NCBI RefSeq assembly: GCF_000983115.1 | Contig: NZ_CGIH01000026.1 | Location: 48,554-112,553, forward strand | Length of the DNA stretch: 64,000 bases | From: Syntrophomonas zehnderi OL-4 | Lineage (GTDB): Bacteria > Bacillota > Syntrophomonadia > Syntrophomonadales > Syntrophomonadaceae | Direction: 5' to 3' | Part shown: in pieces, positions 26,836-35,393 of the stretch | Position numbering within the stretch: position 1 is the first letter of the stretch | How the letters are laid out: each line of letters starts with the position of its first letter | Made by a program: the position numbers and the translations under genes | The notes under the pieces: generated by a model | The model's database searches: none | Told to the model about the DNA's origin: nothing | What the model saw: the letters and a program-made list of their open reading frames with translations, nothing else

Positions 26836-27981
26836 ATGATTGTGAAAAAATGGCTGCCCTGCTTACTTTGCCTGATATTTATCATATCCCTGACCGGTCC
26901 GGCGCTGGCCAGTAATGATTTGGAGAACGTTAAAGCAGAGGCCTACATATTGACGGATGCGGATTCGGGCCAGGTGCTTTTGGCTCAAAATGAGCATAAA
27001 CGGCTGCCCCCTGCCAGTATGACCAAATTAATGACCATGCTATTAGCCGTGGAGGCCCTGGAAGAGGGCAGAGTCAGCCTCAAGGAAAAGGTCGCAACTA
27101 GCGAATATGCTGCCAATATGGGTGGATCACAGATTTATCTGGCCCCCGGCGAGGAAATGACTTTTGAAGATATGTTGATAGCGATTGCGGTAGGTTCGGC
27201 TAATGATGCTTCGGTAGCGGTCGGGGAAAAGCTGGCAGGCAGCAATAAAGCTTTTGTAGCCAAAATGAATGCCAAAGCCAAACAGTTGGGGATGAAAAAC
27301 ACCCATTTTGTAAACGCCAATGGCCTGCATGCCGAAGATCATTATACCTCTGCGGCTGATATGGCGATATTAGCCCGCAATGCCCTAAACTACCCCCGCA
27401 TATTAGAATATACATCCATCAAGGAATACCCCTTAAGGGATGGCAAATTCATTCTCTATAACACCAACAAGCTTTTGTGGTGGTATAAAGGAGCGGATGG
27501 ATTTAAAACCGGACGCACTGAAGAGGCCAAAAACTGTTTGACCTCAACCGCAAAACAAGATGGTCTGCGCCTGATCTCGGTTGTCATGGCTTCCCCGGAA
27601 ACACGCGGACACTTCCGCGATTCAATGCAAATATTTAATTATGGATTTGCCAAATATGCTTATAAGATTTTTGTTCCCCAGGATAGTGTGGCGGGAATGG
27701 TGACCGTAGGCAAAGGAAACCAGGACAAAGTTGAGGCGGTAGCTGCCCAGGATGCCGGGTCCATTTTCGAAAAAGGGGAAAAGGCCCAAATAACTAACCA
27801 AAAGATACTGCTAAAATATGTCGATGCCCCGGTTAAAAAAGGGCAAAAACTGGGCGAGGTGCGAATTTATAAAAACGGTAAACAGCATAAAACGGTTGAC
27901 CTGATTGCGAATACCGATATTAAACGCGGCGGAATTACCAATCAGATTAAGAAGATGTTTGTTGAAACCTATCTTTTATAA
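26836..27981 (+). CDS. dacF: D-Ala-D-Ala carboxypeptidase DacF
   Basis: A 381-aa penicillin-binding protein that trims the terminal D-Ala of peptidoglycan stem peptides. It has a signal peptide (about residues 1-25). Active-site motifs are SMTK (near 61), SAND (near 121) and KTGRT (near 225). A C-terminal beta domain (about 280-360) and amphipathic tail follow, typical of DacF/PBP5. GGGGAGG precedes the ATG. dacF-spoIIA is the Bacillus order, where DacF tunes spore cortex cross-linking. Confidence 0.93.
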   Translation: MIVKKWLPCLLCLIFIISLTGPALASNDLENVKAEAYILTDADSGQVLLAQNEHKRLPPASMTKLMTMLLAVEALEEGRVSLKEKVATSEYAANMGGSQIYLAPGEEMTFEDMLIAIAVGSANDASVAVGEKLAGSNKAFVAKMNAKAKQLGMKNTHFVNANGLHAEDHYTSAADMAILARNALNYPRILEYTSIKEYPLRDGKFILYNTNKLLWWYKGADGFKTGRTEEAKNCLTSTAKQDGLRLISVVMASPETRGHFRDSMQIFNYGFAKYAYKIFVPQDSVAGMVTVGKGNQDKVEAVAAQDAGSIFEKGEKAQITNQKILLKYVDAPVKKGQKLGEVRIYKNGKQHKTVDLIANTDIKRGGITNQIKKMFVETYLL

Positions 27982-28005
27982 ATGGAATTTTGTGGAAGGA
28001 ATCAC

Positions 28006-28052
28006 CCCCTCCTTGTAGAACTATCCTAGGGTGGCAGTTCTGCAAGGAGGGG
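28006..28052 (+). promoter_or_regulatory. Hairpin enclosing the spoIIAA ribosome-binding site
   Basis: A 17-nt arm at 28006-28022 (CCCCTCCTTG…) pairs with 28036-28052 (…CAAGGAGGGG) around a 13-nt loop; only one pair is G-U. The right arm contains the spoIIAA SD (AAGGAGGGG). In a transcript reading through from dacF the SD would be buried. Only four T follow, so terminator function would be weak. Confidence 0.75.
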
Positions 28053-28060
28053 ATTTTGGC

Positions 28061-28393
28061 ATGGACATAGAAATGAAGCAGGTCAGGAATACACTGATTG
28101 TGAAACTAAAAGGTGAGTTGGACATGCAAGTAGCCGATAAACTACGTAAGGAGCTGGATAAAAAACTTGAGAACGAAAAAATAGAAAACCTGATCATTAA
28201 TCTGGGAAAAGTAACGTTTATAGACAGTTCTGGTTTGGGGGTAATTATCGGGAGATATAAAAAAGTATCGTCCCGCAAAGGCAAAATGTATATCGTAGGT
28301 GCTAATCCCTCAGTGGAAAAAATACTGGTTTTCTGTGGTATCAATAAACTGGTTCCGATTTACGGCAGTGAACAGGATATTATTAATATATAA
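28061..28393 (+). CDS. spoIIAA: Anti-anti-sigma factor SpoIIAA
   Basis: A 110-aa STAS-domain protein. In unphosphorylated form it releases sigma-F from SpoIIAB in the forespore; SpoIIAB phosphorylates it and SpoIIE reactivates it. The phospho-acceptor serine lies in FIDSSGLGVI (near residues 55-64). ATG at 28061 is chosen because AAGGAGGGG is 8 nt upstream and the N-terminus then matches the family. Confidence 0.95.
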   Translation: MDIEMKQVRNTLIVKLKGELDMQVADKLRKELDKKLENEKIENLIINLGKVTFIDSSGLGVIIGRYKKVSSRKGKMYIVGANPSVEKILVFCGINKLVPIYGSEQDIINI

Positions 28394-28426
28394 GGAGGTG
28401 GGTACCAGCTCCGGGCTGGACAGGCT
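28392..28426 (+). promoter_or_regulatory. Distant SD and hairpin before spoIIAB
   Basis: AAGGAGGTG (28392-28400) overlaps the spoIIAA stop but is 26 nt from the spoIIAB ATG. CCAGC-TCCGG-GCTGG (28405-28419) lies between. Folding it leaves 11 unpaired nt, bringing the SD near the start codon. No closer SD is present. Confidence 0.55.
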
Positions 28427-28873
28427 ATGAGTATAAAAAACTATGTGCGTTTGGAATTTCAGAGTTTGCCTGAGAACGTATCATTTGCAAGGTCTTGCGT
28501 GGGTTCCTTTGCATCTCAAATTGATTGTACCCTGGAGGAAATAGAAGAGATAAAACTGGTGGTATCTGAAGCTGTATCAAACAGTATCATCCACGGTTAT
28601 GATAACCGCACCAATGAAAAAATTTTCGTAATGGTAACGATAGCCGATGATCGTTGTCTGGAGATCATGGTGGAGGACAGGGGCAAAGGCATAGCAGATG
28701 TCAAACAGGCTATGGAGCCAACTTATTCCAGTGATGAAACCCGAATGGGATTGGGGTTCACCTTTATGAAATCATTTATGGATGACATGGAGGTTATCAG
28801 CTCGCCCGGAGAAGGAACTATAGTCAAAATGCGGCGTACCTTTATGTCCCACGAAAAAGAAGCGTATGCTTAA
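28427..28873 (+). CDS. spoIIAB: Anti-sigma-F factor / kinase SpoIIAB
   Basis: A 148-aa GHKL-family serine kinase that holds sigma-F inactive and phosphorylates SpoIIAA. The ATP site shows VSEAVSNSIIHGY (N box, about residue 45), VEDRGKGI (about 83) and GLGFTFMKSFMD (about 112). The start at 28427 is fixed by alignment with known SpoIIAB N-termini (…LEFQSLPENVSFAR), despite the unusual SD spacing. Confidence 0.95.
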   Translation: MSIKNYVRLEFQSLPENVSFARSCVGSFASQIDCTLEEIEEIKLVVSEAVSNSIIHGYDNRTNEKIFVMVTIADDRCLEIMVEDRGKGIADVKQAMEPTYSSDETRMGLGFTFMKSFMDDMEVISSPGEGTIVKMRRTFMSHEKEAYA

Positions 28874-28891
28874 AAAAGGGGGAGATAAAAT

Positions 28892-29629
28892 ATGTCCCCT
28901 GACAAGCTTTATGAGGAAAATGAAACCCTTTTGCGCGCGGCTCAAAACGGTGATTTGGATGCTCGTTCCAAGGTCTATGAGGTTAATATCGGTTTGGTTT
29001 ATATGGTTTTGGAGAGGTTTAAAGGCAGTTCATATGAATACGAGGATCTGTTTCAGGTTGGTTCCATTGGCCTTTTAAAGGCTATCGACAAGTTCGATTT
29101 TAGTTATAATGTGCGTTTTTCAACCTACGCTGTACCGATGATTATAGGTGAGATTAAAAAATTTCTGCGTGACGATGGTATCGTCAAAGTTCAGCGCGGC
29201 CTGAAAGAAACTTATAGTAAAGTTCGCTGGGCCCAGGATAAATTACGGGGCAGCCTGGGCAGAGATCCGGCTATATCTGAAATTGCCGGTCTTTTGGAAA
29301 TAGAAAAAGAAGAAATACTGCAGGCAATTGAAGCCTGTCAGTCTCCGGCATATATGTACGATGTAATGCCGGGAACCGGTGAGGAAAAAGAACAACTGTC
29401 TTTGATTGACAAGCTGGCTAATGACGAAGGGAATATTCTAATGTTAGAACAGATGGCTTTGCGTGAAGCACTTGGCAAATTAGAGGCGCGGGAACGAGAA
29501 GTGGTGCTGCGCCGATTTTTCAAGGATGAAACCCAACATTTAATTGCTCAGGATTTAGGGGTATCCCAGGTACAGATATCACGGATCGAGAAAGCTGCTT
29601 TGGCCAAGCTTAAAGGTATGCTTGCATAA
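28892..29629 (+). CDS. sigF: Forespore sigma factor SigF
   Basis: A 245-aa sigma-70 family factor, first forespore-specific sigma of sporulation. Region 2 includes YEDLFQVGSIGLLKAIDKFD, region 3 lies at about 110-155 and region 4 HTH near 205-240 (LIAQDLGVSQVQISRIEK). AAAGGGGGAG precedes the ATG. It is third in the spoIIA operon, the standard order. Confidence 0.96.
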   Translation: MSPDKLYEENETLLRAAQNGDLDARSKVYEVNIGLVYMVLERFKGSSYEYEDLFQVGSIGLLKAIDKFDFSYNVRFSTYAVPMIIGEIKKFLRDDGIVKVQRGLKETYSKVRWAQDKLRGSLGRDPAISEIAGLLEIEKEEILQAIEACQSPAYMYDVMPGTGEEKEQLSLIDKLANDEGNILMLEQMALREALGKLEAREREVVLRRFFKDETQHLIAQDLGVSQVQISRIEKAALAKLKGMLA

Positions 29630-29748
29630 AAAATGATTCCGGGAGCAAAACTAAAAAGAAAAGGGAGACGATCGAGTGTAGGATTTTAACCTAAAAATAT
29701 TAACCCGTTCATATGTTTCCCTTAAGTTTTGCAGAAAGGAGTAATAAA

Positions 29749-29943
29749 ATGCAGATTAAAGTAGCAGAAATCGTTGGCGAATCAAAAAAGGATTGGGACG
29801 ATGCAGTTAGAATTGCAGTACGGGAAGCTTCCCGGGATCTTGGCAACATTACCGGCGTAGAGGTTTACAACTGGACGGCCGATTGCCAGAACGATCAGAT
29901 CATCGAATACAAGGCCACCGTAAAGATTGCGTATACCAATTAA
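29749..29943 (+). CDS. Dodecin family flavin-binding protein
   Basis: A 64-aa protein of the dodecin fold, which forms hollow dodecamers binding flavins or related cofactors. VAEIVGES, DDAVRIAVREAS and the closing YKATVKIAY strand fit the family. Trp22 near the binding site (KKDW) is as expected for the stacking position by eye only. ATG at 29749 follows GAAAGGAG. Its place between sigF and spoVAC is unusual and suggests possible sporulation-linked expression. Confidence 0.8.
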   Translation: MQIKVAEIVGESKKDWDDAVRIAVREASRDLGNITGVEVYNWTADCQNDQIIEYKATVKIAYTN

Positions 29944-30024
29944 GAAAAGCATGGTGTGAGGAGTAGGGTTTTAAATCCCTATTCTGTTCGGGTTTATTCG
30001 GTAGGCAGGTTAATAAAAAGATTC

Positions 30025-30061
30025 AGCTGGGGAAATATCTAGTATTTCCCCAGCTTTTTTG
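30025..30061 (+). terminator. Terminator after dodecin gene
   Basis: A perfect 13-bp stem (AGCTGGGGAAATA and complement) with a 5-nt loop and six T. It separates the spoIIA-dodecin unit from spoVA. Confidence 0.93.
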
Positions 30062-30123
30062 TGAAGATTCTTAATGTGGTTCTTTATTAAGGCGGAATTC
30101 CTGAATTATTGATCTTGAAAAAA

Positions 30124-30154
30124 TGAATAATGCTTATTTTTAAAGCCCATAATA
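30124..30154 (+). promoter_or_regulatory. Sigma-G promoter of the spoVA operon
   Basis: TGAATA, 18 bp, CATAATA: matches the sigma-G consensus TGMATA and CATAMTA fully, 23 bp before the spoVAC start. spoVA is sigma-G dependent in Bacillus. Confidence 0.75.
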
Positions 30155-30176
30155 ACTAAAATAAGGGGGAGTTATT

Positions 30177-30641
30177 ATGTATGAGGAAAAGAATGAGGCT
30201 CTCAAAGCGGCTGAAAAACAGGAGTATAAAGATTTAGTCAATCGGGTTAAACCCAAGCCCCCTCTGCTGGTTAATTGCTTATGGGCTTTTGGGGTCGGTG
30301 GATTAATCTGTCTGATCGGTCAGTTATTTCTCAACTATCTGCTTAATATCGGTATGAACAAGGCTGATGCCGGGTCAGCCACAGCAGTAATTATGATCTT
30401 TATCGGTGCGTTGCTTACCGGATTGGGTGTATACGATAAAATCGGCGAAAAAGCCGGGGCCGGTTCCATTGTCCCGATTACCGGATTTGCTAATGTTATC
30501 GTTGCTTCAGCTATGGAGTTTAAAAAAGAAGGCTACATATTCGGGGTGGGAGCCCGAATATTCAGTATTGCAGGACCAACCTTGCTGTTTGGGTTTGTCG
30601 CCTCGGTGTTGATTGGTTTGGTTGCGCTTATTATTAAATAA
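30177..30641 (+). CDS. spoVAC: SpoVAC membrane protein
   Basis: A 154-aa membrane protein with four hydrophobic segments after a polar N-terminus (starting near residues 32, 65, 95 and 128). SpoVAC is the mechanosensitive-type channel component for dipicolinic acid movement in the forespore inner membrane. GFANVIVASAMEFKKEG near 105 is a family signature. It opens the operon; spoVAA and spoVAB, which precede it in Bacillus, are absent. Confidence 0.94.
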   Translation: MYEEKNEALKAAEKQEYKDLVNRVKPKPPLLVNCLWAFGVGGLICLIGQLFLNYLLNIGMNKADAGSATAVIMIFIGALLTGLGVYDKIGEKAGAGSIVPITGFANVIVASAMEFKKEGYIFGVGARIFSIAGPTLLFGFVASVLIGLVALIIK

Positions 30642-30656
30642 AAGAGGAATAATGAT

Positions 30657-31670
30657 ATGACAACGTTTAAAAAAACCGGTATGCAAACTATAAACTTTGA
30701 TAATCCCCCGGTTATTACTTCCTGGGCTTGTCTGGTCGGTCCGAAAGAAGGTGAAGGACCTTGGGCAAAAGATTTTGACCGTATACTGGCAGATTATCTT
30801 TTCGATGAAGACAGTTGGGAAAAGGCTGAAAACAAACTGTTGCGGGAGACCGTTAAACTCGCTCTGACCAAACAGGATCTGCAGACAATGGAAGCCGAAC
30901 TGCTGCTGGCCGGGGATCTTCTCAACCAGACTATTTCCTCTAATTACGCTGCCCGGGAATTAAATATTCCCTACCTGGGTCTGTATGGAGCCTGTTCTAC
31001 AATGGCGGAATCATTATTAATTGGAGCCATGATGATAGATGGAGGTTTCTTTAATCGGGTGGTTTCTGCTACTTGCAGCCATCATTACAGCGCCGAAAGG
31101 CAATTTCGATTTCCAGTCGAACAGGGAGTGCAGCTAGCCGCCTCAGCGCAATGGACAGCCACGGCTGCTGGGGCAATCGTGCTCCAGGTTAAGGGCCAGG
31201 GGCCTCGGGTCACCTGTGCTACCATAGGACGGGTCATTGATATGGGGGTAGATGATACTAACAATATGGGGGCTGCTATGGCTCCGGCTGCGGTTAGTAC
31301 GATTAAGGCCCATTTTGCTGACAAGGGTCTGAATAGTGATTATTATGATTTGATAGTTACCGGTGACCTGGGGGCAGTAGGCATGAATTTGGCCAAAGAA
31401 CTGTTCGTTCAGGAAGGCCTAGTGCCGGCACCGAACTATAGTGATTGCGGCGTTTTACTTTATGACGGTTTGCAGGGAGTCAATGCAGGCGGGAGTGGGT
31501 GTGGATGTTCTGCCAGTATGTTGTGTGGGCCTTTGCTTAAAAAAATGATTAACGGGGAGTTAAACCGGCTGCTCTTCGTGGCTACCGGAGCACTGATGAG
31601 CCCCACAGCCTCCTTTCAGGGGGAAACTATTCCGGGAATCGCACATGCGGTAGCGATTGAAAATGCATAA
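30657..31670 (+). CDS. spoVAD: SpoVAD
   Basis: A 337-aa protein with a thiolase-like fold that binds dipicolinic acid for uptake into the spore. It includes LYGACSTMAESL (near 110) in place of a thiolase Cys loop, and GCGCSASMLCGP near 280. Length is normal. It starts 15 nt after spoVAC. Confidence 0.94.
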   Translation: MTTFKKTGMQTINFDNPPVITSWACLVGPKEGEGPWAKDFDRILADYLFDEDSWEKAENKLLRETVKLALTKQDLQTMEAELLLAGDLLNQTISSNYAARELNIPYLGLYGACSTMAESLLIGAMMIDGGFFNRVVSATCSHHYSAERQFRFPVEQGVQLAASAQWTATAAGAIVLQVKGQGPRVTCATIGRVIDMGVDDTNNMGAAMAPAAVSTIKAHFADKGLNSDYYDLIVTGDLGAVGMNLAKELFVQEGLVPAPNYSDCGVLLYDGLQGVNAGGSGCGCSASMLCGPLLKKMINGELNRLLFVATGALMSPTASFQGETIPGIAHAVAIENA

Positions 31671-31718
31671 AATCTAGCTGGTGAAAAATCTTAAAATCTA
31701 TTACATGGAGGTAAGACG

Positions 31719-32075
31719 GTGTCATTATTAATGGCTTTTTTAATCGGAGGCATTCTGTGTGTAATAGGGCAACTGGCTATGGATCTAACTAAGCACAGTA
31801 TCACCCCCGGGCATGTTCTGGTGGGGTACATTACCATAGGCGCTTTTCTTAGTGCCTTGGGTTTATATCAACCTTTGGTTGATTTAGGAGGAGCCGGAGC
31901 CACCATTCCTCTTAGCGGATTCGGTCACGGTTTGGCCCAGGGAGCCATTGATGGAGCAGCTCAAAAAGGGCTTTTGGGGGTTTTTAGCGGAGGTGTGGAG
32001 GCAACTGCTGCAGGAATAACGGCGGCTATCGTATTTGGCTATTTGGCTGCAGTTTTCTTTAACCCGAGAGGATAA
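31719..32075 (+). CDS. spoVAE: SpoVAE (SpoVAEb type)
   Basis: A 118-aa membrane protein with three to four hydrophobic segments. It shares GxGATIPLSGFGHGLAQGA with SpoVAC-like proteins and completes the minimal spoVAC-D-E set typical of many clostridia. GGAGG precedes GTG at 31719. The next gene begins 26 nt after its stop. Confidence 0.92.
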   Translation: MSLLMAFLIGGILCVIGQLAMDLTKHSITPGHVLVGYITIGAFLSALGLYQPLVDLGGAGATIPLSGFGHGLAQGAIDGAAQKGLLGVFSGGVEATAAGITAAIVFGYLAAVFFNPRG

Positions 32076-32101
32076 GATTTGTTTAAAGGGAGGTAATTAA
32101 A

Positions 32102-33124
32102 ATGACCAGGGTAGGCATACCGGCAGGCCTTTTTTACCATTATTATTATCCTCTGTGGAAGACCTTTTTTGTAGATTTGGGGGCCGAGGTCATCAGCTCG
32201 TCCCTTACCAACCGGCAAACAGTGGAAAAAGGTATCGCAGTGGCTTTGGATGAAGCCTGTTTCCCCATCAAAGTCTATTTCGGGCATATTCAGGAGTTAA
32301 ACGAATTGGGGCCGGACTATTTATTTTTGCCCCGCCTGGTTAGTGTTGAAGCCAGAAGTTATATCTGCCCAAAATTTATGGGGCTCCCCGATATGATTAA
32401 AGCATCCCTGCCGGATCTTCCGCCTATAATCGACATGGTAGTAGATATGAGTATTAATTCCAAAGGCTTGGAGCAGGAAATCAAACGGGTGGGAAACATC
32501 TTCACAACTAATGAAAAAGCTATATCGCAGGCTTTCCGGCATGGCCGGGAGGAGCTTTGTAAGTACAGACAGTTAATGCAAACCGGATTTAGCAGCAGTG
32601 AGGCCATAGAAATATGGGAAGGCCAAGAGCGTTTATTAACAACCTCAGCTGATCTGCAACTGGGGGTACTGGGACATGGTTATTCCTTATATGATCGCTG
32701 TATCAGCATGAACCTGATCGGGCACTTAAGAGAAATGGGCTGCCGGGTCAAATTGGTTGAGACCTGCAGCCAGGATGAAATAGAAAAGGCGGCGGCGAGT
32801 TTGCCTAAAAGGGTGTTCTGGACGCTGGGCAGAAAAAACGTTGGAGCAGCCTTACATATGGCTTCTGATGACGAAATAGACGGTCTGGTTTACTTGGCTT
32901 GCTTTGGCTGCGGTCCGGATTCTATGATTAAGGAATTTATTGAACGCCGCAGTAACGGCAAACCCTTTTTGGGCATAACCATTGATGAACATACCGGTGA
33001 AGCCGGTTTGCTGACTCGGCTGGAAGCATTTTGTGATATGTTACGCAGGAGGAGGAAAATCGATTTTGAAAGTAACCTTCCCCCATATGGGCAATATGCA
33101 TGTGGCTCTGAAAACAGTCTTTAA
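32102..33124 (+). CDS. Acyl-CoA dehydratase activase-related protein (DUF2229)
   Basis: A 340-aa protein of the COG3580/DUF2229 type, related to 2-hydroxyacyl-CoA dehydratase subunits. It begins TRVGIPAGLFYHYYYPLW and contains DEACFPIKVYFGHI (near 62) and CFGCGPDSM (near 268), whose cysteines could bind an Fe-S cluster. It lies 26 nt after spoVAE with GGGAGG, so read-through from the spoVA operon is likely. Its 3' end overlaps the next gene by 59 nt. Confidence 0.8.
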   Translation: MTRVGIPAGLFYHYYYPLWKTFFVDLGAEVISSSLTNRQTVEKGIAVALDEACFPIKVYFGHIQELNELGPDYLFLPRLVSVEARSYICPKFMGLPDMIKASLPDLPPIIDMVVDMSINSKGLEQEIKRVGNIFTTNEKAISQAFRHGREELCKYRQLMQTGFSSSEAIEIWEGQERLLTTSADLQLGVLGHGYSLYDRCISMNLIGHLREMGCRVKLVETCSQDEIEKAAASLPKRVFWTLGRKNVGAALHMASDDEIDGLVYLACFGCGPDSMIKEFIERRSNGKPFLGITIDEHTGEAGLLTRLEAFCDMLRRRRKIDFESNLPPYGQYACGSENSL

Positions 33125-34163
33125 GGGACTCAAAATTGAAAGCGTGCCCCCTCCGCCCATAACTAAACGTACCTTGGAATTGGGTGTAAAATATTCCCCG
33201 GAGTTTGCTTGTATGCCCATGAAAATTAATGTGGGCAATTTCATCGAGGCCTTGGAATTAGGAGCGGACACGATTGTTATGGGCGGGGGTTGGGGGCCTT
33301 GCCGTTTTGGGCTTTATGCGCAGGTGGAAAAGGACATTCTTAAAGATCTGGGCTTTGATTTTAACATGGTGATATTGGAAGCACCTGATTCAAAAATCAG
33401 CGAACTGTTCAAACAGTTAAAATCTTTAGGTCAAAATGTAAGCCTCTTACAGGCGTTAAAAACCTTAAAACTGGCTTGGAACAAATTGGATGCCATTGAG
33501 ATTGTGGAAAAAAATTTAGAATATTTTTTACCCCGGGTTATTGAAAAGGCCAGGGCGGACAAATTATATCAGGAGGCTATTGAATCAATTGATCGGGCCG
33601 ATGGCAAAAATCAATGCTATAAAGCTGCATTTGAGGCAGCCAAGGCGATGCAGGAACTGCCCACGGAAAATCAAGAACCTTTAAAGATTGGCCTGGTGGG
33701 GGAGATCTATACTATCTTGGAGCCGGCCGCCAATTTTGAGATAATCAAGCTTTTAGGGTATATGGGGGTAGAGGTAGAAAGATCTATCTATTTAACCGAT
33801 TGGATCAGTGCGCATCTTTTCGGGGGTTACATAAAGAAAACTGACCATAAAAGCATCATTGCTTCTGCTCAGCCTTATCTAAACTACTGGGTAGGCGGAC
33901 ATGGTCAGGAAACCATCGGCAGTACCGTGGGATTTGCCCGTCAGAAGTGTGATGGGGTCATTCAAATCGCCCCCTTGACCTGTATGCCGGAGATTGTTGC
34001 CCAGGCTATTTTGCCTACAGTCAGTGTCAAAGAAGATATCCCCTGTATGACACTGTGGTTTGATGAGTTGTCAGGAACCGCTGGTATACAAACCCGCTTG
34101 GAAGCATTTACCGATATGATTTATCGTCGTAAATATCGTGCATCTAATCTTAAGGAGGCTTAA
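33066..34163 (+). CDS. CoA protein activase (COG3581 type)
   Basis: A 365-aa protein of the second activase-associated family. LKVTFPHMG opens the protein; EFACMPMKINVG and GGGWGPCRFGLYA (near 72) carry cysteines suited to a cluster; QIAPLTCMPE lies near 300. TTG at 33066 is chosen for the AGGAGGAGG 11 nt upstream and the conserved N-terminus. It overlaps the preceding gene. In many clostridia this domain is fused with its two neighbours in one very large protein. Confidence 0.8.
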   Translation: MKVTFPHMGNMHVALKTVFKGLKIESVPPPPITKRTLELGVKYSPEFACMPMKINVGNFIEALELGADTIVMGGGWGPCRFGLYAQVEKDILKDLGFDFNMVILEAPDSKISELFKQLKSLGQNVSLLQALKTLKLAWNKLDAIEIVEKNLEYFLPRVIEKARADKLYQEAIESIDRADGKNQCYKAAFEAAKAMQELPTENQEPLKIGLVGEIYTILEPAANFEIIKLLGYMGVEVERSIYLTDWISAHLFGGYIKKTDHKSIIASAQPYLNYWVGGHGQETIGSTVGFARQKCDGVIQIAPLTCMPEIVAQAILPTVSVKEDIPCMTLWFDELSGTAGIQTRLEAFTDMIYRRKYRASNLKEA

Positions 34164-34166
34164 GGA

Positions 34167-35159
34167 TTGAACGTTTATCTGGGAATTGATATCGGTTCGG
34201 TCAGCAGTAATTTCATAATGATGAACAACCAAAAGGAAATAATCAAAAACATCTACCGGCGCACCCTAGGTAACCCGGTAAAGGCAATTCAAACCGGCTT
34301 TACCGATTTGATGGACGGATGCGAGGAGGTAACCGTTAAAGGGGTCGGTACCACCGGCAGCGGTCGTCATCTAGCGGCCACCCTGCTGGGGGCGGATGTA
34401 GTAAAAAACGAAATAACTGCCCATGCGGTCGCCGCCGCTCAGTTCTATCCTGAAGTCCGCACCATCATTGAAATTGGGGGACAGGATTCCAAGATCATTA
34501 TTATGCGCGATGGTATTGTGCATGATTTTGCCATGAATACCGTATGCGCTGCCGGAACCGGTTCATTTCTGGATCAGCAGGCATCCCGGCTGAATATGGC
34601 GATTGAAGATTTTGGGGGACAAGCCGTTAAATCCAGGCAATCGGTAAGAATTGCCGGTCGATGTGGAGTATTTGCCGAATCAGACATGATTCACAAACAA
34701 CAGATGGGATTTCCGGTAGAAGATATCATGATGGGGCTATGTGAAGCCTTGGTGAGAAACTATTTAAACAATGTCGCCAAAGGCAAAAAAATAGAAGACC
34801 TGGTGGTATTTCAAGGAGGCGTAGCTGCTAATGAGGGTCTTAGGGCAGCCTTTGAAAAAGTTCTAGGGCAAAATCTTCATATTCCCCCGTATTATAACGT
34901 GATGGGGGCTATCGGTGCCGCCATACTGGCCTTGGAAAAGTCTCAAGGAAGCAGGCAGAACAGCCGTTACAAAGGGTGTGACTACATTATGGACGGTCAG
35001 TTCTTAAGCAGCAGCCATGAATGCAAGGGATGTCCCAATCTCTGCGAGGTGGTAGCAATAAAAAGAGATCAGGATATTTTGGCCTACTGGGGGGATCGGT
35101 GCAAAAAATGGGAGGGCAGTCTAAGCCAGACAGAAAAAGCCAACCTGCAGGTAGTTTAA
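34167..35159 (+). CDS. BadF/BcrA-type activator ATPase
   Basis: A 330-aa ASKHA-fold ATPase like the activators of 2-hydroxyacyl-CoA dehydratase, which use ATP to push an electron to low potential. GIDIGSVSSNF is the phosphate-1 loop, IEIGGQDSK lies near 108 and CAAGTGSFLDQQ and GRCGVFAESD carry the cluster-ligand cysteines. A C-terminal extension has CKGCPNLC, another possible cluster site. TTG at 34167 follows TAAGGAGG. It is the last gene of the run from spoVAC. Confidence 0.85.
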   Translation: MNVYLGIDIGSVSSNFIMMNNQKEIIKNIYRRTLGNPVKAIQTGFTDLMDGCEEVTVKGVGTTGSGRHLAATLLGADVVKNEITAHAVAAAQFYPEVRTIIEIGGQDSKIIIMRDGIVHDFAMNTVCAAGTGSFLDQQASRLNMAIEDFGGQAVKSRQSVRIAGRCGVFAESDMIHKQQMGFPVEDIMMGLCEALVRNYLNNVAKGKKIEDLVVFQGGVAANEGLRAAFEKVLGQNLHIPPYYNVMGAIGAAILALEKSQGSRQNSRYKGCDYIMDGQFLSSSHECKGCPNLCEVVAIKRDQDILAYWGDRCKKWEGSLSQTEKANLQVV

Positions 35160-35259
35160 ACAAATGGTGAGGATTTTAGACGCTATCAGCAATGATTTTT
35201 GTTTCAATAAGCCACCCTGCAGCATCATCGAATCGGCGAGAACTTCACTTCCCTTATTC

Positions 35260-35293
35260 GTGTCCCAACCATCTTTCAAGCTGTTTGGGACAC
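35260..35293 (+). terminator. Inverted repeat after the activase genes
   Basis: GTGTCCCAA…TTGGGACAC with a 16-nt loop. No T tract follows immediately, so its role as a terminator on either strand is uncertain. Confidence 0.4.
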
Positions 35294-35307
35294 GGATAGA
35301 GGGTTTT

Positions 35308-35375
35308 AAAAAAAACAGTAAATAGTGGTGCTCATACGCAACCAGGGTTTTAAAAAAACGGCTCTGGGTTTACTG
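35308..35375 (-). terminator. Probable terminator of the thiamine-linked ABC operon
   Basis: On the minus strand CAGTAAA (35369-35375) pairs with TTTACTG (35316-35322), followed directly by eight T. The loop is long (46 nt) but has internal pairing CCAG/CTGG. Confidence 0.5.
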
Positions 35376-35393
35376 CTGATATAAATACGTTTT

